Source of the DNA: Novosphingobium sp.
GTDB taxonomy: Bacteria; Pseudomonadota; Alphaproteobacteria; Sphingomonadales; Sphingomonadaceae
Direction of reading: 5' to 3'
Assembly: GCF_027486195.1 (NCBI RefSeq)
Contig: NZ_JAIXPP010000060.1
Span: forward strand, 42,240 to 106,239
Length of the DNA stretch: 64,000 nt
Numbering within the stretch: position 1 is the stretch's first letter; each line of letters opens with the position of its first letter. The notes beneath the pieces are model-generated. The model was not told the origin of the DNA. It saw only the letters and a program-made list of their open reading frames with translations, and did not search any database. This document shows positions 35,901 through 44,596 of the stretch, in pieces. The position numbers and the translations under genes are program-made.

Positions 35901-36289
35901 CGAAAGAGGATGCTCTTGCCATCGGCCGACCAGCCGAGCGCGACATCGGGCCCCGGGTGCCAGGTCAACCGGCGCGGCACGCCGCCTGCGGCCGGCACCA
36001 CATAGACATCGCGATTGCCGTCAAACCGGCCGGTAAACGCGATCATCGTGCCATCGGGCGAAAACACCGGACGGCTGTTGTCGCCCTGCCCCGTCACCAG
36101 CACGCGCGCGGCCCCGCCGGTCCGGGGCACGGTCCAGATCGCGCCGGCATAATCGAAGGCAATGTCGGTCGCCGAAAGGCTCGGATGCTGCAGCAGGCGC
36201 GGCGGTTCCCGCCCTTGCACTGCGGTTGCGGTCATCAGGGCGGCAAGCAGTGCTGTTGTTGCAAGCAGGGCACGGCGCATGTGCGGCAT
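32936..36289 (-). CDS. Tricorn-type S41 protease with beta-propeller
   Basis: 1117 residues with an export signal (MRRALLATTALLAALMTA). Two blocks of WD/PD40-like repeats (PVFSPDGTMIAFTGRFDG and similar) form the propellers. An A/K/D-rich linker lies near residues 530-580. Then come the core histidine in MYHEVWRIERDF, a PDZ-like domain (GEYLLAINGRPVDP) and the S41 domain with the nucleophile Ser998 in MSGSGGD and TWGGLVGI. Tricorn homologues degrade peptides; this one is likely periplasmic. A start at 36280 (MRRALL) is possible. Confidence 0.92.
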   Translation of the reverse strand: MPHMRRALLATTALLAALMTATAVQGREPPRLLQHPSLSATDIAFDYAGAIWTVPRTGGAARVLVTGQGDNSRPVFSPDGTMIAFTGRFDGNRDVYVVPAAGGVPRRLTWHPGPDVALGWSADGKSILFRSARETARDLQRFYLVPVGGGDPRPVPLPSGDDGALSADGSHIAYTPFSQWQPAWKQYRGGQTDRIWIADLKDSSVVSIPRENSNDRNPMFVGDDVYFLSDRDGPRTLYRYAGKGGAVTQVIRNDRGFDMASASAGPGGIVIDHFGKIEVYEFATGAVSRPAITIGAEAPSLRPHVKDLDAGDIAAAVLTPSGKRMVVEAHGEIISVPAEKGDARNLTQTPGVAERDPAASPDGKSVAYFSDESGEYALHIRAADGTGTVRKIDLGTPASYFYAPLWSPDSKRIVFHDKRLNLWLVDLTAAAPKPAKIATDRYDSPEHNFDPAWSPDSRYLAYAVQGTNHLHTIMIHTLATGTAQALTDGMSDAVSPRFDAGGEVLYFIANTSRGLGAGWLDMSSLGRASDGAVYAAVLKKDGAAPTAPQSDEESGADAKAGDKPAKADDAKAVKDSKDAKAAAAPKPVQIDFAGLDQRIVALDLPVAHYVGLFAAEAGTVLALTAPVVFTDHDLIDESDAPVPVSVVRYDTKARKPATIVDGADSGSLSVSADGKKLLFARRGQRFLASTGAPSEGDKPAAVKFAASISVDPMAELRQMYHEVWRIERDFLYDPKAHGLDLARAEKLYAPFLAGLGSRAELNALFEEMTGHIGVGHTFVNGGEGPKQNAVSTGLLGADFEQVAGHYRFRTVLKGESWNPGLQAPLAQPGAEVKAGEYLLAINGRPVDPANEVYKGFEGLAGRQTVLTVGPNPDGTGSRTVKVVPIARDIPLRLHSWMEANRQLVDKLSGGKLGYVYLPDTAGGGFTNFNRYYFAQVGKQGMIIDERFNHGGDIADYIVDQLKRTPQMVNSTREGEPMVEPAQAIFGPKVMLINEMSGSGGDALPWLFRKAGVGTLVGTRTWGGLVGIGGYPVLMDGGMVTAPRWAIYGTGGQWEVENIGIPPDVEVVQDPAQQRLGHDPQLEAGVRIALEALAKSPPPTFVQPAAPDKKPVLPDSLD

Positions 36290-36390
36290 TCTCCGGTTGT
36301 GATCTCACGAAACCGGAATGCTAACGTTGCAAATCGGGTTTGCCTAATCCCCTGATCACCGAAATGCAGGCTGCGTGGCCCCCGCGCTGA

Positions 36391-36858
36391 TCAGTCGTCC
36401 AGCGGCACACCCGGCAGTTGCTTGGCCGTGCGGATCGTCAGCGAGGTCTTCACGCTCGCCACGTTGGGCGCGGGCGTCAGCTTGCTGGTGAGGAATTCCT
36501 GAAAGCTCTGCAGATCGCGGCTCACGATCTTCAGGATGAAGTCGATCTCGCCATTCAGCATGTGGCACTCGCGCACTTCGGGCAGAGTGCGCATGTGCTC
36601 CTCGAACTGGCGCAGCGATTCCTCGGCCTGGCTCTTCAGGCTCACCAGCGCAAAAACGGTGATGGCAAAGCCCAGCTTCGAGGGGTCAAGCTCGGCATGA
36701 TAGCCCCGGATCACGCCCGCTTCCTCAAGCGCGCGCACCCGCCGCAGGCAGGGCGGCGCGGTCAGGCCGACGCGCTGCGCCAGCTCGACATTGGTCACTC
36801 GCCCTTCATCCTGCAGTTCGGCGAGCAGACGCCGATCGATCCCGTCGAGAGTTGCCAT
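36391..36858 (-). CDS. Lrp/AsnC-family transcriptional regulator
   Basis: 155 residues. The N-terminal winged helix is LDGIDRRLLAELQDEGRVTN / VELAQRVGLTAPPCLRRVRAL and the C-terminal RAM ligand domain includes VRECHMLNGEIDFILKI. Such proteins sense amino acids. The tricorn protease gene lies 101 bp downstream on the same strand, so regulation of peptide use is possible, but no operator was identified. Confidence 0.92.
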   Translation of the reverse strand: MATLDGIDRRLLAELQDEGRVTNVELAQRVGLTAPPCLRRVRALEEAGVIRGYHAELDPSKLGFAITVFALVSLKSQAEESLRQFEEHMRTLPEVRECHMLNGEIDFILKIVSRDLQSFQEFLTSKLTPAPNVASVKTSLTIRTAKQLPGVPLDD

Positions 36859-37148
36859 GGTTCTCTGTTTATCCTGCGTGCGCTCGGATGCATCGTGTTC
36901 GGATCAATTGGTTAACTCCGCCCCTTGCCACACCCGCACATTAGGCTGCATGCAGAGGGCTGTCCGGCCAATCTTGGTAACTTTCCACACCTTGTGCGGC
37001 TGCTGTCGATAATTTTGTTGTTTAATATCGCAATCGTCCCACAATGCAACGCAATCAACAGACCCCTTCCAGCCCACCCGCATTTTGTTAGGGTCCCGGT
37101 AACCACCACGGGCGCGCCTGCGCGCATTGCCCTCTGCTTGGAGAACGC

Positions 37149-38921
37149 ATGATTGTCGACGATCGCCTCGAAACCGTGCTGCGCACTGTCGCGGCCGGGC
37201 CGGGTGCGGTCGCCACGCAAATGCGCCAGTTGCTGGACATCCTCGGCCGCACCCCGGCCGAGCGCTGGACAGAGCAGCATGTCGCCGCGCTCACCCGGCT
37301 TGATTCGATCACCGCGATGCTGGGCGAACCTGCGAGTGCATCCCTTATTGCCGCTGCAGGCCTGCGTTCACCAATCCTGGTCGAACATTTTGCCGAAGCT
37401 GGTCCCAAAGTGGCACTGGCCGCGATGATCTCGGCCCGCCTCGCGGAACGGGATTGGCTCCGGCTCATTCCCGATCTTCCGGTGCAGGCGCGCGGGTTCC
37501 TGCGCCATCGCCGCGATCTGGGGCCCGAGGTAGAAAGGTTACTGGCCCGGCTGGGCGTGACCGATTTCGCGCTGCCCCTGCCGCCCAGTTTCGCACAGCA
37601 GCAGGAGCCTGCGGTGCGCCTCGTGCCGCTCCCGCCGATCGCGGCCGTCCCGCCGATCAGTGAGGCAGCATCCCCTCAGGCGGGTGAGGGCATCGGTGCG
37701 ATCATCGCCCGCATCGAAGCCTTCCGCCGCGCGCGCGATCTCCCGGCCGGTGCCCCGATCGAATGCGGCGCCCTGCAGGCCGCAATGCAGAGCCGCCTGC
37801 CCTTCACGGACGAGCCGCCCCCGGCGCCGCCTGCCATTACCGCGATCGACATCGCGCTCGATACCGACGGCACGGTGATCGCCGCCAGCACACCCCCCGC
37901 CGCTGCGCCCTTCGCCGCTGCACTCGTCGGGCTGCGACCCTTCGCGGCCGATCCCGATGCGCCGGTCACTTGCGATCCCGGCACGCTCGGCGCGGCGCGG
38001 GCGCGCCTGCCGGTAATCGGCGGTCGGCTGGAACTCGAAGGACCCGTCCCGGTCGCAGGGCCATGGCGCATCGATGCCGTTCCCGGCTTCGCTCCCGATA
38101 GCGGGCATTTTCTTGGCTGGAATGCCCGCCTGCGCCGCCCGCCCGCGCCCCCTGTCGCCGCCCTGTCCACCGCTGCCGATGATGCGGCGCAGCGCAGCAC
38201 GGATCGGCTGCGGCAAATGCTGCATGAACTGCGCACGCCCATCAATGCGATCCAGGGCTTTGCCGAACTGATCCAGCAGCAACTGCTCGGCCCCACGCCG
38301 CACCAGTACCGCAGCCTTGCCGCCGGCATCGCTTCGGATGCCGCCCGCATGCTGGCGGGGTTCGAGGATGTGGAGCGGCTCGCCCTGCTCGAAACCGCCC
38401 CCGCTCCCGCCGGCGCACCAGCCGAGGGGGAGACCGATCTCACCGCGCTGCTCACCCGGCTGATCGCCCAGCTCGATCCCCTGCTCGCCCCGCGCGAAGC
38501 CGTGCTGTCACACGATCTCCCCGATGGTCCGCTGCCCGTCGCAGTGCAGCCGGACGAGCTTGAGCGCACGCTCTGGCGACTGCTGTCCCTGATTGCGAGC
38601 GCTGCGGCACCGGGTGAGCGCATGGCCCTGTCGCTCAGCGTCGGCGCCGGCCCGCAGGGCTATGCGGTGCGCCTGCGGCTTCCGTTTCCCGCCTCGCTCG
38701 CCGCCGCGAGCGAAAGCGCGCCGCTCGTCGCCGATAGTCTCGCCAGCCCCGGCGGCATGCTCGGCAGCAGCTTTGCGCTGCGCCTGTGCGGGGCGGAGCT
38801 GCGCGCGGCCGGCGGCCTCATGGTGCGCGAAGAGGCAAGTGTGGATGTAACTCTCCCACTCTTGACCACCGCACGTCATACACCTAGCCACAAGGGTGTC
38901 GTCGGTAACCAGACCGGCTAA
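37149..38921 (+). CDS. HisKA sensor kinase with degenerate ATPase domain
   Basis: 590 residues. The N-terminal half is A/P-rich and helical with no membrane segment. HisKA is clear: RQMLHELRTPINAIQGFAELI with the phospho-accepting His359. Of the ATPase domain only the G2-like GGMLGSSFALRL and a final beta strand are visible. The N box is replaced by DELERTLWRLLSLIASAA without its asparagine, and no DxGxG box is seen. It may be catalytically dead and act as a phosphotransfer partner. No response regulator is next to it. The last 26 nt overlap an alternative start of the next gene. Confidence 0.8.
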   Translation: MIVDDRLETVLRTVAAGPGAVATQMRQLLDILGRTPAERWTEQHVAALTRLDSITAMLGEPASASLIAAAGLRSPILVEHFAEAGPKVALAAMISARLAERDWLRLIPDLPVQARGFLRHRRDLGPEVERLLARLGVTDFALPLPPSFAQQQEPAVRLVPLPPIAAVPPISEAASPQAGEGIGAIIARIEAFRRARDLPAGAPIECGALQAAMQSRLPFTDEPPPAPPAITAIDIALDTDGTVIAASTPPAAAPFAAALVGLRPFAADPDAPVTCDPGTLGAARARLPVIGGRLELEGPVPVAGPWRIDAVPGFAPDSGHFLGWNARLRRPPAPPVAALSTAADDAAQRSTDRLRQMLHELRTPINAIQGFAELIQQQLLGPTPHQYRSLAAGIASDAARMLAGFEDVERLALLETAPAPAGAPAEGETDLTALLTRLIAQLDPLLAPREAVLSHDLPDGPLPVAVQPDELERTLWRLLSLIASAAAPGERMALSLSVGAGPQGYAVRLRLPFPASLAAASESAPLVADSLASPGGMLGSSFALRLCGAELRAAGGLMVREEASVDVTLPLLTTARHTPSHKGVVGNQTG

Positions 38922-38937
38922 GGGAACCGTAGCAGGC

Positions 38938-39939
38938 GTGGCTCAGCCGAACATTCTCGATGTGCCGGGTGCGAGGCAGCACGTGCGCTTCGCGCCCGCT
39001 TTCGGCCAGCGCTTCATCGTCACCGTCGATACCGAGGAAGAGTTCGACTGGACGCAGCCGCTCGGACGCACCGGCCACGGGCTCAGCCACGTTCCGCGCC
39101 TCGCCCGCTTCCAGCAGTTTTGCGAAGGCGTGGGCGTCGCCCCGATCTACCTGATCGACTACCCGATCGCGACCGATCCCGCCGCGGTCGAGGCGCTGGG
39201 TGAGGCCGTTGCTGCCGGGCGTGCCGAAATCGGCGTCCAGCTCCATCCCTGGGTAAGCCCGCCGCACGACGAGGAAGTGAACGTCTTCAACAGCTACGCG
39301 GGCAATCTTGCGCCGGAGCTGGAAGCGGCGAAGTTCAACACGTTGAACGACACGATCGAGCGCGCCTTCGGCAAGGCCCCGTTGATCTACCGCGCCGGCC
39401 GGTATGGCGTCGGGCCTGCCAGCGCCGGGATCCTCTCGCAAGCCGGGCTCGCGATCGACACCTCGGTTCGCGCCCGTTTCGACTACAGCTCCACCGGCGG
39501 CCCCAACTTCACCGAGCACCCGGTCGTGCCGTGGTGGGTCGACAAGCCCGGCGGCCTGATGGAGTTGCCGCTCACCACCGTGTTCTGGGGCATGCTGCGC
39601 CAGCAAGGCCCGATGCTCTATCCCATGCTGTGGCGCATGCCCAAGCTGCGCGGCCTGCTTGCTCGCATGGCGATGCTCGAACGCATCCCGCTGACCCCGG
39701 AAGGCGTGAGCATCGAGGAAGCGATCAAGGGTATCGACATCGCACTCGACGATGGACTGCCGGTACTCGTGTTTTCCTTCCACAGCCCCTCGCTGCGCCC
39801 CGGCCTCACGCCCTATGTGCGCGATGCGGACGGCCTCGATCAGCTCTACGACTGGTGGCGCGCCGTCTTCACCTATCTCAAACAGCGCCAGATCCGTCCT
39901 GCCGGCGTGGCCGATATCATCGCCGGCGTAGAGGTCTGA
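38938..39939 (+). CDS. Polysaccharide deacetylase-type protein (WalW-like)
   Basis: 333 residues with the NodB-like pattern: FIVTVDTEEEFDW (metal and catalytic Asp), GVQLHPWVSPP (metal His), IYRAGRYGVG and, near the end, VLVFSFHSPSLRPG. The enzymes remove acetyl groups from cell-surface polysaccharides; this subgroup is often found in exopolysaccharide settings. GTG at 38938 is used; a GTG at 38896 overlapping the kinase gene is also open. Confidence 0.85.
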   Translation: MAQPNILDVPGARQHVRFAPAFGQRFIVTVDTEEEFDWTQPLGRTGHGLSHVPRLARFQQFCEGVGVAPIYLIDYPIATDPAAVEALGEAVAAGRAEIGVQLHPWVSPPHDEEVNVFNSYAGNLAPELEAAKFNTLNDTIERAFGKAPLIYRAGRYGVGPASAGILSQAGLAIDTSVRARFDYSSTGGPNFTEHPVVPWWVDKPGGLMELPLTTVFWGMLRQQGPMLYPMLWRMPKLRGLLARMAMLERIPLTPEGVSIEEAIKGIDIALDDGLPVLVFSFHSPSLRPGLTPYVRDADGLDQLYDWWRAVFTYLKQRQIRPAGVADIIAGVEV

Positions 39940-39987
39940 GCCGCGCTTGCCATTCGCCCGGCAGCGCATTAACCGGACGATCAAGGT

Positions 39988-40063
39988 GGGCCTGTAGCTC
40001 AGCGGTTAGAGCTGGCCGCTCATAACGGCTAGGTCGCGGGTTCGAATCCTGCCGGGCCCACCA
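39988..40063 (+). tRNA. tRNA-Ile2 (anticodon CAT, lysidine type)
   Basis: Acceptor GGGCCTG/CGGGCCC with one wobble pair, anticodon loop CTCATAA, short D loop AGCGGTTAGA, encoded ACCA end. The CAT anticodon could mean Met, but the D loop, the variable region TAGGTCGC and the overall match to the ileX type favour the isoleucine tRNA whose C34 is modified to lysidine. Confidence 0.85.
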
Positions 40064-40119
40064 ACCTGAAGTGCGCTTGAGGTGTGCTGGCAGCGTCCTC
40101 CTCACCCCGGATTGTGGTG

Positions 40120-41523
40120 CTACCCGCGCAGCCCCGTCAGCGCTGCCGCGGCGATCGCCGGGCTTTCCAGACTTGCCACTGGCCACGCGCAGTAATCCGC
40201 CGCGTAATAGGCGCTCGGGCGGTGGTTGCCCGAAACCCCCACGCCGCCGAACGGAGCGGAGGACGCCGCGCCGTTGGTCGGCCGGTTCCAGTTGACGACC
40301 CCAGCGCGCGAAGCAGCCCAGAACCTGCGGTAGAGCGCCTCGTCGCCGCCGATCAGGCTGGCGGCAAGGCCGAAACGCGTCGCGTTGGCCGCCGCCATCG
40401 CTGCATCGAAATCGGCCACGCGGATCACCTGCAGCACGGGACCGAAGATTTCCTCGTCGGGCACGGCAAGGCCGGTGACGTCGATCATCGCAGGCGAAAG
40501 CAGCGGTGTGCCTGCGCGCAGGCGCACCAGCGGGCGGATCACTTTTCCGCCCATCGCCACCAGCGCGTCCCACGCCCGCTCGACACGGGCCGCAGCGTTC
40601 ATATCGACCACCGGGCCCATGAACGGCGCCGGTTCGTCGAACGGCCCGCCCGCAATGATCCGGTCAGCCATGGCAGCAACCACAGCGATCAGCGCATCGC
40701 CGTCCGGCCCCACGATCAGCCGCCGCGCACAGGTGCAGCGCTGCCCTGCCGAAAGGAACGCCGATTGCAGCACCAGCGAGGCCGCAGCATCCACGTCGCT
40801 TTCCGCAAGGTCCCATGCAATCAGCGGATTGTTGCCGCCGGTCTCGATCGCGAGGATGCGGTCCGGCCGCGCGGCAAAGGCCTGATGCAGCGCGAGGCCG
40901 GTGTTCGAGGACCCCGTGAACAGCAGCCCGTCGAGCTCAGGATGGGCGGCCAGCGCGCGGCCGGTATCGGCGCGGCCCTGCGTCACCACCAGCACGCCTT
41001 CGGGCAGACCTGCTTCAGCCCATAGCCCTGCCATATAGGCGCCCGAGGCCGGGGTCAGTTCGGATGGCTTGAACACCACGGCGTTGCCCGCCAGCAGCGC
41101 CGGCACGATATGGCCGTTGGGCAAGTGCGCGGGGAAATTGTAGGGACCCAGCACCGCCAGCACGCCATGCGGCTTGTGCCGCAGCGCCTGCGGCACGCCG
41201 GCTGCCTCGCCGAACCGCTCACCGGCCCGCTCGGCCTGCGCGGTGATCGAAATGGCAACCTTCGCCGCCACCGTGCCGACTTCGGTGCGGGCTTCCCACA
41301 GGGGCTTGCCCGTCTCGCGCGCAATGACCCGGGCAAAATCCTCGGCATTCGCCTTCACCACTTCGGCATAGCGCTCTGCAATAGCGATGCGTTCCGCCAG
41401 CGGGCGCAGTGCCCAGCCGCCCTGCGCCGCGCGGGCTGCCAAGACCGCAGCATCGACGTCCGCATCCTCACCCTGCCACAGCACATCGCCGGTCATGGGG
41501 TCGGTGGAAGTCCAGGTGGTCAT
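40120..41523 (-). CDS. astD: Succinylglutamate-semialdehyde dehydrogenase
   Basis: 467 residues. Aldehyde dehydrogenase motifs: NFPAHLPNGHIVPALLAGNAVVFKPS, LLFTGSSNTGLAL, catalytic Glu in IETGGNNPL and Cys in SAGQRCTCARRL. The ETGGNNPLI and RCTCARRL wording fits AstD of the arginine succinyltransferase pathway, which oxidises N-succinylglutamate semialdehyde with NAD. AGGAG precedes the ATG by five bases. No other ast gene lies in the window. Confidence 0.9.
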   Translation of the reverse strand: MTTWTSTDPMTGDVLWQGEDADVDAAVLAARAAQGGWALRPLAERIAIAERYAEVVKANAEDFARVIARETGKPLWEARTEVGTVAAKVAISITAQAERAGERFGEAAGVPQALRHKPHGVLAVLGPYNFPAHLPNGHIVPALLAGNAVVFKPSELTPASGAYMAGLWAEAGLPEGVLVVTQGRADTGRALAAHPELDGLLFTGSSNTGLALHQAFAARPDRILAIETGGNNPLIAWDLAESDVDAAASLVLQSAFLSAGQRCTCARRLIVGPDGDALIAVVAAMADRIIAGGPFDEPAPFMGPVVDMNAAARVERAWDALVAMGGKVIRPLVRLRAGTPLLSPAMIDVTGLAVPDEEIFGPVLQVIRVADFDAAMAAANATRFGLAASLIGGDEALYRRFWAASRAGVVNWNRPTNGAASSAPFGGVGVSGNHRPSAYYAADYCAWPVASLESPAIAAAALTGLRG

Positions 41524-41601
41524 GATCGCTCCTCTTGGCTCAGGGTCGGTATTACCCGCTAGCCAATTGGGCGCGCGCCCTCTGAAGGTCAACCACCCGG
41601 C

Positions 41602-41802
41602 TCAATCCTCCTCGATGACCTTGGGCTTGCCAGCGCTGCTGGTCAGGTGACGGGTGACCCAGCGCCCATCCCCGCCCTTCTCGAGCTGCCGGCCGCAATA
41701 CTTGCAAGGCCCGATCTTGAGATGCCCTTCATACCGCACCGAACGCCGCGACGGCGAATGCTTGCCAACCATACACCGCAGTCGCTTGAAAAACTCCGCC
41801 AT
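41602..41802 (-). CDS. Small basic protein with a CxxC motif
   Basis: 66 residues starting MAEFFKRLRCMVGKHSPSRR. The central HLKIGPCKYCGRQLEKGGDG suggests a zinc-knuckle-like turn, although only one CxxC is clear. It lies 78 bp from the astD start, on the same strand and upstream of it. Protein-like composition supports it, while the ribosome binding site is weak. Confidence 0.55.
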   Translation of the reverse strand: MAEFFKRLRCMVGKHSPSRRSVRYEGHLKIGPCKYCGRQLEKGGDGRWVTRHLTSSAGKPKVIEED

Positions 41803-41967
41803 AGACCGACCTGCTCCCGCTCGTCCGCCACTTTGCCCCCGGGGCGGAACTGTTATAGAATATGCCAGTACTAAGGTGAAATACCAAGGCTCCCTATCCC
41901 CGAACGGTCGCGGGAAACTCGATTGCGCCTTGCCGCACCGCCACCGCATGTTCTAGGGGGGCCCAGT

Positions 41968-42044
<77 letters not shown>

Positions 42045-42131
42045 ATTTTACCTGCATGCAACAGCCGGATGCCTTTGCTGCTTCCCTGAACCCGGTGAGC
42101 AACACTGATCGCTGTGCGCCACTCCTCGCAC

Positions 42132-43124
42132 TCAGGCCGCAAGCTGTGAGCCATGGCGATCAAGAAATGCCGCGAAAAGGGCCGGCCATTGACCGGCCGG
42201 GGCATTCGCGGGACCGATGCCGAAGCCATGCCCGCCTTCCTCGAAAAGATGCAGTTCTGCCGGACGCCGTGCCGCTCGCAGCGCGTCGAAGAAAAGCATC
42301 GTGTTCTCGTAAGGTACGGCCTCGTCATCAATCGCGTGGACAAGGAATGTCGGCGGTGTCGCCATATCGACATGGCGTGCGGGCGATCGGCTGACAATCA
42401 CCTCTTCCGTGGGCTGAGGCCCCAGCAGGCGCTGCGCCGAAAGCAGATGCGTGTGCGGCGGCGTTGCCGCGATGACCGGATAGATCAGGCCCGCACAGCA
42501 GGGGCGCGCATCGAGCGCATCGGCTGCATCACGCGGGGCATAGACCGGTTCGGCGGCGGCGGTGATCAGCGAAGCCGCAAGGTGCCCCCCTGCGGAAAAA
42601 CCAAGAACCGCGACTGTCGCCGGATCAATTCCGAAACCCGCAGCGCCGAAGCGGATCACGCGCATAGCCCGCTGCGCGTCTTGCAATGGCACGTCGGAAC
42701 GGTTTGCCCAGCCTTCGCCCGGTAGACGATAGACAAGCACGAACACCGTGTAGCCGCGCGCGGTCATCACGCGGGCGACATCGGTTCCTTCGTTGCGGAT
42801 CGAGATGAAGGTGTAGGCTCCGCCTGGGATCACCAGCAGCGCGCGGCCGTTGCTTTGCGCCGGGCGGAACACCCTGAGCTCAGGCCGGGCGACGCCGGTG
42901 ATGAAGGCCGGATCAAGCGTGGCTGAGTGGACCGGGGGCGTGGCGGGCGCACCGGGCGGCGCGGCAGCCCACAAGGCGATGGTCTCTGCTGCGGTCCATT
43001 CGGGCGGGAGCGGACCGCCGCCGGCCGGGATCCGGAGTGCGGCGCGTGCCGCAAAGGCGGGCGCGGGCATCAGCAGCGCACCGCTCCCGAGCAGCACCTG
43101 CCTGCGGTTGATTGGCCCATCCAT
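42132..43124 (-). CDS. Tat-exported alpha/beta hydrolase (esterase type)
   Basis: 330 residues. A twin-arginine signal (NRRQVLLGSGALLMPAPAFA) points to periplasmic export. The fold shows the oxyanion part VIPGGAYTFISIRNEG, the nucleophile GFSAGGHLAASL, the acid in AIDDEAVPYENT and the histidine in EEGGHGFGIG. It resembles BD-FAE/acetyl-xylan-esterase-like enzymes. A shared upstream region with the GH68 gene carries a LacI-type operator (43278-43297), so I place it in the same regulon. Confidence 0.85.
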   Translation of the reverse strand: MDGPINRRQVLLGSGALLMPAPAFAARAALRIPAGGGPLPPEWTAAETIALWAAAPPGAPATPPVHSATLDPAFITGVARPELRVFRPAQSNGRALLVIPGGAYTFISIRNEGTDVARVMTARGYTVFVLVYRLPGEGWANRSDVPLQDAQRAMRVIRFGAAGFGIDPATVAVLGFSAGGHLAASLITAAAEPVYAPRDAADALDARPCCAGLIYPVIAATPPHTHLLSAQRLLGPQPTEEVIVSRSPARHVDMATPPTFLVHAIDDEAVPYENTMLFFDALRAARRPAELHLFEEGGHGFGIGPANAPAGQWPALFAAFLDRHGSQLAA

Positions 43125-43277
43125 GGCACTCTCCCAATCCTTGTTGCGTGCCCGCTCCCCGGCGTGCGGGCACCGGTGCCTAGCGCAATCATCATGAAGC
43201 GAAGCTGCCCGCCCCGCCACCGGCATAGTGCGCAGCGCGCGGCTTAAGGAGAATGGCTGAGCACGGCAAACTGATCA

Positions 43278-43297
43278 TTGCGTAATCGATTGCTCTT
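43278..43297. promoter_or_regulatory. LacI-type operator, site 1
   Basis: TTGCGTAATCGATTGCTCTT, centred on ATCGAT. It lies between the divergent hydrolase (-) and GH68 (+) genes. Shared with four other sites in the locus. Confidence 0.7.
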
Positions 43298-43417
43298 TCA
43301 TACACTGCCCGCTACGGCATGGCCAGCACGTTTCTGGTCGGCATTTTCGGGGAAGCGCCTGTTTGCAAGGATTTGCGGGCAAGGTGCCTTGCTGGTCGGC
43401 AGCATGAGGGACATTTG

Positions 43418-44596
43418 ATGACGGCACCGAAGGTCCAGGATCCTGATGCAGCGCCCGCCCCGCGATCCAGCGTTTTCGACCGGCGCTGGACCTCGGCCGA
43501 TCTTGCCTTGCTTGACCAGGGGCCTGACAATACGATCCCGGCGTTCACGCACGAAGTGGCTGCGCGGATCACCGGCCATGACCTCTGGGACATGTGGCCG
43601 ATCGAGTATCCGGATGGCCGATTGCCGCGCTTTGACGGCGCATCGCTATGGATGGTGCTGACCGCTCCGGCAGCTGCGGATCCGGACGCGCGCCATGCCG
43701 TCGCGCGTATCCATCTCCTGTCTGGGAAGGACGGTGTCTGGACACTACATGGTCCGGTCTTTCCCGAAGGCTTCACCCCCGGAAGCCGCGAATGGTCCGG
43801 CTCTGCCGTGTTGGATGCAGCAGGCTCGTCGCTCACGGTGTTTTTCACTGCAGCAGGGCGCTGCGGGCTTTCCAGCCCCAGCTTCGAGCAGCGCCTGTTT
43901 CAGGCCAGTTGCCGTTTTGCCCACACGGACGGTGCGTTCAATCTGTCCCACTGGAGCGCGCTTGCGGAATCGATTGTTGCAGATGGCCAGCACTACCTCC
44001 CCGCGAACCAGACCGAGGGGCGCGCAGGGGAGATCCTGGGCTTTCGGGACCCTGCCTGGTTCCGCGATCCGGCAACGGGGCGGGCCTATCTTTTCTTCAC
44101 CGGGTCTTCCGCCCGCGCCGCCTCGCGCTGGACAGGGGTCATCGGCGTGGCTGAGGCTGATCCGGCGGGCAGCTGGCGGCTGCGCCGGCCGGTGATCGAC
44201 GCGTCAGGCCTCAACAACGAGCTGGAGCGTCCGCACATGCGCTGCGTGGCGGGCCGCTACTACCTGTTCTGGTCCACCCAGGCCAAAGTCTTTGCAGACG
44301 ACGCCCCGCCTGCGCCGAGCGGTCTTTACGGCGCCGTTGCGCCATCGCCACTCGGGCCGTTCACCCTGCTCAACGGATCGGGTCTCGTCGCGGCGACCCC
44401 CGCCGAAGCGCCTGCGCAGGAATACAGCTGGTGGGTGCTGGACGACCTCTCGGTCATTGGATTTGCCGACTATCCCGGCCTCGCCGATCCGGCAATTCTG
44501 GAGGATGCCACACAGCGCCGCGCCCACTTTGCGGGATACCCGGCTCCGTTCTTCAGGATCGAACTCGACGGCGCATCGGCGCGAGTTGAACGCTAG
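43418..44596 (+). CDS. GH68 levansucrase-type glycoside hydrolase
   Basis: 392 residues. The five-bladed GH68 catalytic residues are readable: nucleophile Asp58 in LWDMWP, transition-state Asp211 in GFRDPAW and acid/base Glu270 in NNELERPHM. The family cleaves sucrose and transfers fructose to water, sucrose or fructan. There is no signal peptide; known Zymomonas levansucrases, from a related order, are also exported without one. The ATG at 43418 has GAGGG seven bases upstream, and an upstream extension to 43319 looks non-coding. The stop overlaps the convergent lacI stop by 4 nt. Confidence 0.92.
   Translation: MTAPKVQDPDAAPAPRSSVFDRRWTSADLALLDQGPDNTIPAFTHEVAARITGHDLWDMWPIEYPDGRLPRFDGASLWMVLTAPAAADPDARHAVARIHLLSGKDGVWTLHGPVFPEGFTPGSREWSGSAVLDAAGSSLTVFFTAAGRCGLSSPSFEQRLFQASCRFAHTDGAFNLSHWSALAESIVADGQHYLPANQTEGRAGEILGFRDPAWFRDPATGRAYLFFTGSSARAASRWTGVIGVAEADPAGSWRLRRPVIDASGLNNELERPHMRCVAGRYYLFWSTQAKVFADDAPPAPSGLYGAVAPSPLGPFTLLNGSGLVAATPAEAPAQEYSWWVLDDLSVIGFADYPGLADPAILEDATQRRAHFAGYPAPFFRIELDGASARVER

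Noticed and set aside
33608..36355. 915-residue plus-strand open frame
   Set aside because: Antisense shadow of the tricorn protease gene.
39917..40573. 218-residue minus-strand frame across tRNA-Ile2
   Set aside because: Contains ARQDSNPRPSRYERPALTAE, the standard tRNA read-through artefact, and overlaps astD in another frame.
40120..41523. A complete arginine succinyltransferase operon
   Set aside because: Only astD is visible; no astA, astB, astC or astE lies within the window.
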